Part shown: positions 1 through 5,891 of the stretch, piece by piece | Layout: every line of letters starts with the position of its first letter | Numbering within the stretch: position 1 is the stretch's first letter | NCBI GenBank assembly: GCA_051657905.1 | Contig: JBOFLO010000050.1 | Location: forward strand, 1-9,943 | Source of the DNA: JBOFLO01 sp051657905 | GTDB lineage: Bacteria > Patescibacteriota > Gracilibacteria > UBA1369 | DNA: 9,943 bases | Direction of reading: 5' to 3' | Program-made: the position numbers and the translations under genes | The notes under the pieces: model-generated | What the model was told of the DNA's origin: nothing | What the model saw: the letters and a program-made list of their open reading frames with translations, nothing else | The model's database searches: none

Positions 1-1
1 T

Positions 2-226
2 CACCCCCTCGTCCTCGCCGCCCGCCAAGCCTGGACACAAAAAACACCCCTTTATCAGGGCTACAGTTTAGGCCTTTTCACGGCCTACCTCAGCTTGCTA
101 ATTCACTCCAATTTCGTCAACTCCCTACTCTTCCCACAAATCATGATTTTCTTTTTCATCTCAACCGCTCTACTTTTCCTCACCACTTTCACAGCTCAAA
201 AAGTTACTAAAAATCAACTTCAGTAA
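2..226 (+). CDS. C-terminal end of a polytopic membrane protein, O-antigen ligase/polymerase-like (partial)
   Basis: The reading frame is open from base 2 to a TAA at 224-226, giving about 74 residues of a protein that began before the window. The segment holds one or two hydrophobic helices: one around GLFTAYLSLLIHS and one around IMIFFFISTALLFLTTF, followed by a short basic tail. The pattern of a polar loop (RQAWTQKTPLYQG), then a helix with HSNFVN, then a last helix is what I associate with the C-terminus of the O-antigen ligase / Wzy-like polymerase superfamily, which joins or extends surface polysaccharide at the outer face of the membrane. That assignment rests on pattern only. The last 20 bases overlap the 3' end of the minus-strand anti-sigma gene, so the two transcripts converge. 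No terminator is visible in between. Confidence 0.6.
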   Translation, partial: HPLVLAARQAWTQKTPLYQGYSLGLFTAYLSLLIHSNFVNSLLFPQIMIFFFISTALLFLTTFTAQKVTKNQLQ

Positions 227-1472
227 TTACACGCAACCCATAAGGTTCTTCTTTCAAAATATAGATTTTGGATTTTTGTCCAAACTCCCACAAAGTTAAT
301 TTAAACACTCCTTCTTCTAAATCCTGTCCTTCAAAATAATAATCCCCACTCAAAACCCCAGACCGTGACACAATTTCATTCTGCACAAATGCATTTAATA
401 AATCCCTCTTTTCTCCTTCATAATAAACTCTACCACTTTCCATCAAAGCATTGTTGTTCAACCAAAAATGCTGATTTAAATTAATCTCCGGAGTGTAAAT
501 TGCCGGCGCAGAATATTCCTCCACCACATTAAATCTCAAACTATCCATAGCTGACTCTTCCATTAATTCAGTATTGGAAACCTGATTTGCTATCGGAGTT
601 TTTTGTTCATCCAATTGCTTCAAAGCATTTTCCTTTTCCAAATCAGCCTTAACTTCCTCCACAGATAAAGACTCCGTCATCAAAATATTTCCCACATCCA
701 ACTCCATAGCCTGATCCACTGTAGCGTCCATAACTTCGCCACCCATACCTCCAACCGGCAAATCACTCACTTCACTTTCCATCATCAACTTTTGACTACC
801 CAAATCATCAGAAACCACAGGCTCATTAGGGACAACAACACTATTTCCCACTGGATTTTCATTGATCAAAATTGTGAATTGGGCATTATCTGGTTTTTCC
901 ACCGGATCAATAAAATCAGTTTTCAACCCATCAAAATTAACTTTTTCCAAACTAGCATTTGGATCATCAATCTTTAATTCCGTTAAATTAGTATTCATCA
1001 TCGGCAATTTAACCCCATCCTCATTCTGACGGAAATTTCTCAAAGCTTCCTCCGAAGGCATAGCCAAATAACCTGGGAAAGTTTTAATCCCTTCATTATT
1101 AACCATCTCCATACTCATAGTTTGAGGTTGCGCATCCATAACCTTCATCTGAGCCGAATCATTATTTTGCAAAGTATTTTGAAAAGCCTGCTCAGGCTGA
1201 GTCATCACAACTTTTTGATCAAATGCATTCACAGCCACTATCGCCAAAATAGCCATAGTCGGCACAGCACCTAAAGCATATTTCCATTTAGCCCAAAAAC
1301 TAGCCCACTCAAAACCATTGCTCTCCGGCAAAATTTCCGGCGCAGTTCTATTTAACAACTGCTCTCTCAACTGCACTTTAAAATCAGCACGCATTTGATA
1401 ATTTTCAGCTTCCTTAGCTTTCATCAAGCGAGCAATAATCTGTTCAAAATATTTTCCTCCAAAATTACTCAT
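207..1472 (-). CDS. putative membrane anti-sigma factor with large Met-rich extracytoplasmic domain
   Basis: This 421-residue protein begins three bases after the stop of the ECF sigma factor, so the two are almost certainly translated from one message. It has a charged N-terminal segment of about 60 residues, one membrane helix at about 64-84 (around LGAVPTMAILAIVAV), and about 335 residues beyond it. A small cytoplasmic part, one helix and an outer sensor domain, directly downstream of a sigma gene, is the usual layout of membrane anti-sigma factors, which hold the sigma factor until a signal arrives. I see no HxxxCxxC zinc motif, so it is not a ZAS-type anti-sigma. The outer part is acidic, low in complexity and rich in methionine (about 18 Met); the last 90 residues (from about 330, around NLNQHFWLNNN) look more like a folded domain. 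It ends in TAG. The role is inferred from context; sequence homology is not recognised. Confidence 0.6.
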   Translation of the reverse strand: MSNFGGKYFEQIIARLMKAKEAENYQMRADFKVQLREQLLNRTAPEILPESNGFEWASFWAKWKYALGAVPTMAILAIVAVNAFDQKVVMTQPEQAFQNTLQNNDSAQMKVMDAQPQTMSMEMVNNEGIKTFPGYLAMPSEEALRNFRQNEDGVKLPMMNTNLTELKIDDPNASLEKVNFDGLKTDFIDPVEKPDNAQFTILINENPVGNSVVVPNEPVVSDDLGSQKLMMESEVSDLPVGGMGGEVMDATVDQAMELDVGNILMTESLSVEEVKADLEKENALKQLDEQKTPIANQVSNTELMEESAMDSLRFNVVEEYSAPAIYTPEINLNQHFWLNNNALMESGRVYYEGEKRDLLNAFVQNEIVSRSGVLSGDYYFEGQDLEEGVFKLTLWEFGQKSKIYILKEEPYGLRVITEVDF

Positions 1473-1475
1473 AGT

Positions 1476-2024
1476 TTAATTTGCTTCTTCTAATAATGAT
1501 TTTAACTTTCGCAATGCTCTGAATAGTTTCACTCCAATATTATTTGGCGTAATTCCCATAATTTCAGCCATTTCAATATTGGAAACTTCTTCAAAATACT
1601 TCAATCGAATTAATTCTCTCTCCTCATATTCCATCATCTCCATCGTTTTTTTCAATTCATCTTTTTCCAAATTCACATCCAAATTTTCCTCCAAAACATC
1701 CTCTCCCAAAATCTCCTTAACTTCTTCCAAATCAACTTTATTATATTTGCTGCTCTCTCTGTACCATTTCAGCACATTATTATGAGCAATTTTATAAAGC
1801 CATGAAGAAAACGGAAAACCTCGAAATTGATAGCTTTGTATGTGATTTAAAGCATCAAAGAAAGTTTGACTAACCAAATCCTCAGCCGTCGCATCCTCAT
1901 TTACCCTACGACGAATGTAGCGGTAAATCTGCTCCACATAACGATCATAGAGCAATGCAAACCGTTCCGGGCTTTGCTTAGCCTCTTCCACCAATCGATT
2001 TTCTTGTTCTAACTGGTTTTCCAT
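1476..2024 (-). CDS. RNA polymerase sigma factor, ECF / sigma-70 family
   Basis: The protein has the two-domain build of ECF sigma factors. Region 2 is at about residues 22-90 (FALLYDRYVEQIYRYIRRRV, AEDLVSQTFFDAL, then FSSWLYKIAHNNVLKWYR). An acidic linker follows, then region 4 at about 125-177 with a helix-turn-helix (SNIEMAEIMGITPNNIGVKLFRALRKL). At 182 residues it is of normal ECF length. It would direct RNA polymerase to a stress or envelope regulon and is probably held by the product of the next gene, three bases downstream. I start it at the ATG at 2022-2024. A longer frame from a TTG at 2052-2054 is possible, but that codon abuts a TATAAT box at 2055-2060 and would lie at or before the transcription start. 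No clear Shine-Dalgarno precedes the ATG. It ends in TAA. Confidence 0.9.
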   Translation of the reverse strand: MENQLEQENRLVEEAKQSPERFALLYDRYVEQIYRYIRRRVNEDATAEDLVSQTFFDALNHIQSYQFRGFPFSSWLYKIAHNNVLKWYRESSKYNKVDLEEVKEILGEDVLEENLDVNLEKDELKKTMEMMEYEERELIRLKYFEEVSNIEMAEIMGITPNNIGVKLFRALRKLKSLLEEAN

Positions 2025-2044
2025 AAACAAAAATACGAGAGCTT

Positions 2045-2073
2045 GTTTTAACAAATTATAGCCAAAGTGTCAA
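2045..2073 (-). promoter_or_regulatory. promoter elements upstream of the sigma/anti-sigma operon
   Basis: On the minus strand a perfect TATAAT lies at 2055-2060, about 30 bases before the chosen sigma ATG, but its -35 region at 17 bp (CTGGAG) is poor. A perfect TTGACA lies at 2068-2073, only 7 bp upstream of the TATAAT; it does have TAAAAC (4 of 6) 17 bp downstream at 2045-2050. One of these pairs probably drives the operon with the housekeeping sigma factor. I cannot identify a separate ECF-type (GGAAC-like) promoter that would show autoregulation. Confidence 0.45.
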
Positions 2074-2129
2074 GGCACTCCAGTATAGTCGATTGGCAGT
2101 TTTCATTTTTAATTAGCCCAAATTCCCAA

Positions 2130-2157
2130 TTAATTAAGAATCTGCATAAATTATAAT
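2130..2157 (+). promoter_or_regulatory. possible promoter of the two-gene membrane protein operon
   Basis: A perfect TATAAT is at 2152-2157 with a weak TTAATT 16 bp upstream (2130-2135). It would give a leader of roughly 80 bases before the ATG at 2243. The rest of the 2055-2242 divergent region is AT-rich and holds no other gene I can support. Confidence 0.4.
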
Positions 2158-2242
2158 CAGCCACCCCCTTATCCATTACAGCAAAACTTGCTTTTTCCCC
2201 CTTTCAGCCCTAAAGTTAGCAGGTAAAGCTTATCAACAACTT

Positions 2243-2770
2243 ATGTTTGACTATCAAAATATCCTCAATGACCCAGAAGCACTAGGCCAAATAATCGGAG
2301 CCATGATCGGTGTTACAGGTTTGTTTGTAGGTACATTTATCACTATTTTCACTTCTTTTGTAATTCGTTCTATGGATATAAAAAGAGAAGAGCGCAAGGA
2401 GCGTGTGATGATGGAAAGAGCCAGAAAATCCAAAGAATTCAAACTTAAGCAGGAAGTTTACACAACTTTCATTTCCGAATTAGCATCCTTGGAAAATTTC
2501 CTCACCAAAAAGGGTGATGATTTATCTGAATTGAAAGATTTTGAAAAATTCGACCGTGAATGGACTAGAATTGAAATTCGCGTTGATTTGGTAGCCAGCC
2601 AACAAGTTCAAGATTTGAAAGAAAAATTACAAAAAGAACTATTTTCTTTGGCTAAGAAAAGTTTTGAAACCAAAGGATCTGAAAGCATCGTACTTTCCAA
2701 AGCCTACATGTTGGATCGCAGCTTACTTTTACAGGCTATTCGTGAAGACATGGAAATCACTAAAAGCTAA
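2243..2770 (+). CDS. single-pass membrane protein with cytoplasmic helical domain, function unknown
   Basis: This 175-residue protein has one long N-terminal membrane helix at about 16-43 (LGQIIGAMIGVTGLFVGTF and on), then a strongly basic stretch (SMDIKREERKERVMMERARK). A helical, probably cytoplasmic, domain fills the rest. The domain has the pattern Y-x2-F near residue 73, W107, a segment RVDLVASQQVQDLKEKL, and a closing LLLQAIREDM. I recall this arrangement from many small uncharacterised bacterial membrane proteins but cannot name a family. The basic residues after the helix suggest the C-terminal side faces the cytoplasm. The gene stops three bases before the next gene, whose cytoplasmic tail shows a similar pattern, so the two likely act together. 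An AGGT about 20 bases before the ATG is too far away to be a normal ribosome binding site. Confidence 0.7.
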   Translation: MFDYQNILNDPEALGQIIGAMIGVTGLFVGTFITIFTSFVIRSMDIKREERKERVMMERARKSKEFKLKQEVYTTFISELASLENFLTKKGDDLSELKDFEKFDREWTRIEIRVDLVASQQVQDLKEKLQKELFSLAKKSFETKGSESIVLSKAYMLDRSLLLQAIREDMEITKS

Positions 2771-2773
2771 TTC

Positions 2774-3697
2774 ATGAATAAAAGATCTTTTCTTTTACAT
2801 TTAGTACTTAGTTTGCTTCTGACTACCCAGGTTTCGGCGCAAACTATTCAAGACCCTTTGATTATATATAATCCGAGCATTCTTCAGCTTATTACCCCAA
2901 TTGATACTCAAACAACCACCCCCGACCGCGAAACAACAGTCACGCCAGTAGAAACCACCGACACTGTAGGCCAAACCGACACCCAAACTCCCACCGATAG
3001 CACCAGCACCACTACCAACAATCAACCGGTTGGCACTGTAGATAATACAGAACCAGAACAACCAACAGCTACCACCGAGCCAGAAACCCCAGCCACCATT
3101 GGCCCAGGCCCAGAAAGACCTTCTTATACTGACACTCCAACTACAGAAGAAACCACGCCCCCCGTCACCACAGTGCGACCAACTCGACCAATCATTCCTC
3201 GCCCCACCAGTGAAGTAGAAGAAACCGAACCCGAAACTCCAGCAGAAAACTGCCCTCTCTTCAACCCTCTGGATGAAAACCCAGTTAAATGTCCTGAAAG
3301 CGCACCCATTATTCCCATTTTCCCAATTATGATGATTGCCGGACCATTGGCCGGACTATTATTATTCTTCCTGATTTTCAAATTGCTTCAAAATTCTCAC
3401 CTGAAAACCGAAACTCGTTTAGATCAAAAACGCGACAAGAATATTGCCAGCCAACGCAGCTCTGCTCAAAAAAGCCAAGCCTACCAAGACTATTTAAACT
3501 TTGTCAGCCAATCTCTCACTCAAACTGAGTTTAATCAAAGCGATTTTCTAAAGCAACAAGCTCAATTGGAATTATTCGGCTCTGAACAAATGCTTAAATT
3601 GCATCAACAAGTTGGCTTTGCTTTCCAGGAAAACAATCATCAGGAAATCAAAAAACTCCTCCCAGCTCTAATCACTCAAATTCGCCTAGAAGAATAG
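2774..3697 (+). CDS. secreted Thr/Pro-rich stalk protein with one membrane helix and cytoplasmic tail, function unknown
   Basis: The 307-residue product starts with a signal peptide (hydrophobic 6-18, likely cut after SAQ near residue 23). From about 40 to 158 it is low in complexity and dominated by Thr, Pro and Glu, a composition typical of extended, possibly glycosylated, cell-wall-spanning stalks. Two cysteines (160 and 173) frame a short segment just before a membrane helix at about 178-205 (IPIFPIMMIAGPLAGLLLFF). They could form a disulfide outside the cell. A basic stretch and a helical tail of about 100 residues follow, presumably in the cytoplasm. The tail (QAYQDYLNF, then AQLELFGSEQMLKLHQQV, then LLPALITQI) resembles the tail of the preceding gene product. 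The ATG lies three bases after that gene's stop, so they form an operon. No sortase motif is present. Function not recognised. Confidence 0.7.
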   Translation: MNKRSFLLHLVLSLLLTTQVSAQTIQDPLIIYNPSILQLITPIDTQTTTPDRETTVTPVETTDTVGQTDTQTPTDSTSTTTNNQPVGTVDNTEPEQPTATTEPETPATIGPGPERPSYTDTPTTEETTPPVTTVRPTRPIIPRPTSEVEETEPETPAENCPLFNPLDENPVKCPESAPIIPIFPIMMIAGPLAGLLLFFLIFKLLQNSHLKTETRLDQKRDKNIASQRSSAQKSQAYQDYLNFVSQSLTQTEFNQSDFLKQQAQLELFGSEQMLKLHQQVGFAFQENNHQEIKKLLPALITQIRLEE

Positions 3698-3701
3698 TTA
3701 T

Positions 3702-4103
3702 TTAATATTCCCCGCCCTTTCTCCCCTCTTTAATTTCCGAACGACGCTTTTTCCCTTCCAACATTTTCTCCTTAGCTTTTTTTGAACGCTTCTGTTTTTG
3801 TTTGCGTAATTTAAAAATCTTTTTCTGCAACTCCGATTGTTTCCCTAATTTCCTTTCCTCAATTTTCTTGATCAATAATTTATAAGCCGACAAACGATTA
3901 TTAGTAAGCTCCCGATGTTTTTGCATACGAACTTCCAAACCAGTTGGCAAATGCCTAAGCAAAACCGTACTGGATGTTTTATTAATTTTCTGCCCTCCCT
4001 TCCCGCTCCCACGCACAAATTGCTCACTCAAATCCCCAGGATATATTCCCAGTTCCCGTGCTTTTTTCTGATAATCTTCAGTCAAATTCTCCAAAAAACT
4101 CAT
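3702..4103 (-). CDS. peptide chain release factor-like protein (stand-alone GGQ domain, ArfB/MTRFR type)
   Basis: This is a 133-residue protein with a class I release factor catalytic domain and nothing before it that could read a stop codon. The key motif is GSGKGGQKINKTSS at residues 32-45, with the GGQ (36-38) that triggers peptidyl-tRNA hydrolysis on the ribosome. It is followed by LPTGLEVRMQKHRELTNNR, the usual strand and helix of the domain. The C-terminal half from about 75 is a very basic helix (Lys/Arg-rich), as in ArfB (YaeJ) and mitochondrial MTRFR, where the tail binds ribosomal RNA. The likely role is rescue of stalled ribosomes or of peptidyl-tRNA on split large subunits. Lys35 replaces the proline usual in GSGPGGQ. 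The gene converges on the plus-strand operon with a gap of four bases. No Shine-Dalgarno is seen before the ATG. Confidence 0.88.
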   Translation of the reverse strand: MSFLENLTEDYQKKARELGIYPGDLSEQFVRGSGKGGQKINKTSSTVLLRHLPTGLEVRMQKHRELTNNRLSAYKLLIKKIEERKLGKQSELQKKIFKLRKQKQKRSKKAKEKMLEGKKRRSEIKEGRKGGEY

Positions 4104-4130
4104 TTTGCCAAAGATATTAAATTGAATGGT

Positions 4131-4197
4131 GGACCCCAGAAGAGTTTAACTTCTGAGCGTTTGCACGCCTAGCATAAATGCTAAAGGCCCATATGGG
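4131..4197 (-). ncRNA. hairpin-rich leader or small structured RNA upstream of the release-factor-like gene
   Basis: Read on the minus strand, this stretch can form four hairpins in a row: CCC-AUAU-GGG (4197-4188); GCCU/AGGC with AGCA/UGCU inside and a UUUA loop (4188-4167); GCGU-GCAA-ACGC, with a GNRA-type tetraloop (4168-4157); and CAGAAG-UUAAACU-CUUCUG (4155-4137). Neighbouring arms share one or two bases, so not all can be full length at once. Directly upstream lies a promoter at 4205-4232, and downstream the release-factor-like gene at 4103. It may be a structured 5' leader of about 97 bases. I recognise no known riboswitch or RNA family. Confidence 0.35.
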
Positions 4198-4204
4198 TAA
4201 GAAA

Positions 4205-4232
4205 ATTCTATCAAACCTGGCTCGAAGATCAA
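4205..4232 (-). promoter_or_regulatory. promoter of the release-factor-like gene
   Basis: On the minus strand, TTGATC (4227-4232) is followed after 16 bp by an extended -10, TGATAGAAT (4213-4205). Transcription would start near 4199, just before the row of hairpins. The -35 overlaps one arm of a hairpin (GGCTTGA/TCGAGCC, 4235-4219) that sits immediately after the stop of the upstream gene. Confidence 0.5.
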
Positions 4233-4238
4233 GCCCTA

Positions 4239-4796
4239 TTACAACTCCTCACTTCTTTTGAAAATCAAATGCCCTAATTCCAATTTTAAATTATCCAAAT
4301 CTCCTCTCACCGAATCATTGGATTCATACAACATTTCCCATTCTTTTTCCGCCTCTGAAAAAATCCCCTGCAATAAATTTTTCTCCTTACATTCCAAAAC
4401 TTTTTCTTTAGCAATTTCAAAAATTTCCACAGCCTTTTCTTTTCTTTCCTCATCTTTCAATTCACTCCAATCCACCTTACTCCCTCTCGAATCCAAATTT
4501 GGCAAAAGTTTAATTTTTCTTCCTGGCTCCACCGTTACCTTAGTAATAATTGCTAAAAATTTCTCAAATCTATCAACATCTCTTTGAAAAAACCTAGAAC
4601 CCTTATACAAATCAAAAATCTTTGCTCTAGCTGACTCAAAAATACTTATAATTTCCACAGGATCATTTGATTTAGAAATCGCTTCATCCGCTTCAAACAC
4701 TATTTGTTTACCTTCTGAACGTCTATCAAAATCTCCCAAACCTTCCAGTTCTCGATATTTTTGTTGTTCATCTGGTTTTTCTTTCAACTGAGGCAT
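4239..4796 (-). CDS. hypothetical soluble helical protein
   Basis: The 185-residue product has no signal peptide and no membrane helix. It is charged throughout, and most of it should be alpha-helical, with a middle part (about 75-112, around TKVTVEPGRKIKLLPNL) that may contain strands. The C-terminal third (about 110-180) is a Glu/Lys-rich helical region. I do not recognise a family. The start is well supported: ATG at 4796 is preceded by AGGT with a suitable gap (TTAGGTAGATATG), and a promoter lies at 4821-4848. It therefore seems to be transcribed on its own, starting in the gap after the MscS-type channel gene, and ends in TAA just before the promoter of the next gene. Nothing in its surroundings fixes a function. 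Confidence 0.7.
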   Translation of the reverse strand: MPQLKEKPDEQQKYRELEGLGDFDRRSEGKQIVFEADEAISKSNDPVEIISIFESARAKIFDLYKGSRFFQRDVDRFEKFLAIITKVTVEPGRKIKLLPNLDSRGSKVDWSELKDEERKEKAVEIFEIAKEKVLECKEKNLLQGIFSEAEKEWEMLYESNDSVRGDLDNLKLELGHLIFKRSEEL

Positions 4797-4820
4797 ATCT
4801 ACCTAATTTAAATTATCGTA

Positions 4821-4848
4821 AGTTTACAATACATAAGCTCATTGTCAA
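4821..4848 (-). promoter_or_regulatory. promoter of the hypothetical gene at 4239-4796
   Basis: A perfect TTGACA (4843-4848, minus strand) is followed after 16 bp by TAAACT (4821-4826). The start of transcription would be about 20 bases before the ATG at 4796, and an AGGT ribosome binding site fits in between. Confidence 0.55.
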
Positions 4849-4857
4849 TAGAGCAAA

Positions 4858-5832
4858 CTATTCCGGCTCATCAAAATCAACTAAATCCCCTTCCCCACTG
4901 GCCGCACTATCTGCCCCCTCCGCTTGCAAAGCAGTTTTGAAAGTAGCCAATTTATTCTTTCTTCCTTCATTCATAGTGTAATCCTCATTCAATTCCACAC
5001 CTTTAGTATAAGGAATAAAAATTCCCTCTTCATCAAAAGCCTGATTAAACAGCATCGCCAATTCAGTTTTGATTCCCAAAATATTACATGGTCTTTTCAC
5101 CCAAGCCTTCACAGTAAACACCACTCCATTATCTTCAAATTTCTTAAACACAATTCTAAATTTCGGACTTTTCAAAATACCTTCATAACGTCTCAAAACC
5201 TTTTCATAAATTTCCAAAGCTTTAGCAGTATCGCTCCCATATCCAATCGCAATATCAAAATCGAATCTGCGAATTTCATAACGCGAGAAATTGATAATTG
5301 ATTGAGTCATCACATCACTGTTGTAAATCGTCACCGAACGTTTATCAAAAGTACTAAGCGTAGTTGATTGAAAATCCATCGCCTCAATCTTCCCAGTGAA
5401 ATCACGAATTTTCACCACATCCCCTATCTTGAAAGGTGCCTTAAACATAATCAAAATCCCCGCCACATAATTTTTAATAATATCCTGCAAACCATAACTC
5501 AACCCCAAAATCGAAACACTCACCAATAATGTCATATCAATCCCCACAGTTCGAAGAGCCAAAGTCACCGAAATCACAATAATAAACCCCGTCAAAAGCT
5601 TTTCCACCAAATTCAAAGCATTTTTCTGCTCCTGATGCTCCACCACCATTTTCCGCAGATAGCGGCGCATATAACTGATCAAAAAGTACCCGGCCAAGAT
5701 AATCAAAGCCCCAATCACCACATCAACCAATTTCCCCAATATATAAGGCAAAAGTTGGTCAAAATCGAGCCCGGACTCACCCACTGAGGTGTTCCCCGAA
5801 GGTATGGTACTTGAAGGAATTGTATCTCCCAT
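4858..5832 (-). CDS. MscS-family small-conductance mechanosensitive ion channel
   Basis: The 324-residue protein follows the MscS plan. It has a short outer N-terminus, membrane helices at about 33-53 and 76-95, and the pore-lining TM3 at about 100-130 (SILGLSYGLQDIIKNYVAGI). The beta domain comes directly after (FKIGDVVKIRDFTGKIEAMD, 134-153), then STFDKRSVTIYNSDVMTQSIIN, then the mixed alpha/beta C-terminal domain. MscS channels open when membrane tension rises after osmotic downshock and release small solutes. Compared with E. coli MscS (286 aa) it has a longer, Gly/Ala/acidic C-terminal tail (about 300-324). ATG at 5832 has no good Shine-Dalgarno, but a promoter lies about 30 bases upstream, so the gene is probably its own transcription unit, placed after the LCP gene. 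It ends in TAG. Confidence 0.93.
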   Translation of the reverse strand: MGDTIPSSTIPSGNTSVGESGLDFDQLLPYILGKLVDVVIGALIILAGYFLISYMRRYLRKMVVEHQEQKNALNLVEKLLTGFIIVISVTLALRTVGIDMTLLVSVSILGLSYGLQDIIKNYVAGILIMFKAPFKIGDVVKIRDFTGKIEAMDFQSTTLSTFDKRSVTIYNSDVMTQSIINFSRYEIRRFDFDIAIGYGSDTAKALEIYEKVLRRYEGILKSPKFRIVFKKFEDNGVVFTVKAWVKRPCNILGIKTELAMLFNQAFDEEGIFIPYTKGVELNEDYTMNEGRKNKLATFKTALQAEGADSAASGEGDLVDFDEPE

Positions 5833-5858
5833 AAGGAAATTTTCTAATAAATCCCAGT

Positions 5859-5888
5859 ATTATACCATTTTCAGGCCAAAAAGACCAA
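5859..5888 (-). promoter_or_regulatory. promoter of the MscS-type channel gene
   Basis: The minus strand shows an extended -10, TGGTATAAT (5867-5859), with a perfect TATAAT, and TTGGTC (5883-5888) 18 bp upstream as a weak -35. The predicted leader is about 20 bases. It lies in the short gap after the LCP gene's stop codon. Confidence 0.6.
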
Positions 5889-5891
5889 TCC

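Noticed and set aside
2025..2054. Ten-residue N-terminal extension of the sigma factor from a TTG start
   Set aside because: The TTG lies directly beside the TATAAT at 2055-2060, so it would be at or before the transcription start; the ATG at 2022-2024 gives a normal ECF N-terminus.
2801..3381. Minus-strand Gly/Val-rich open frames opposite the Thr/Pro-rich gene
   Set aside because: They are antisense shadows of ACC/CCA-type Thr/Pro codons; the plus frame has a signal peptide, a membrane helix and operon spacing.
4127..4235. A complete tRNA on the minus strand ending in GGGGTCCACCA
   Set aside because: The T-arm-like hairpin and CCA fit, but the loop is UUAAACU without the usual C56, and there is no GGACCCC-like 5' acceptor strand or proper anticodon arm at tRNA spacing.
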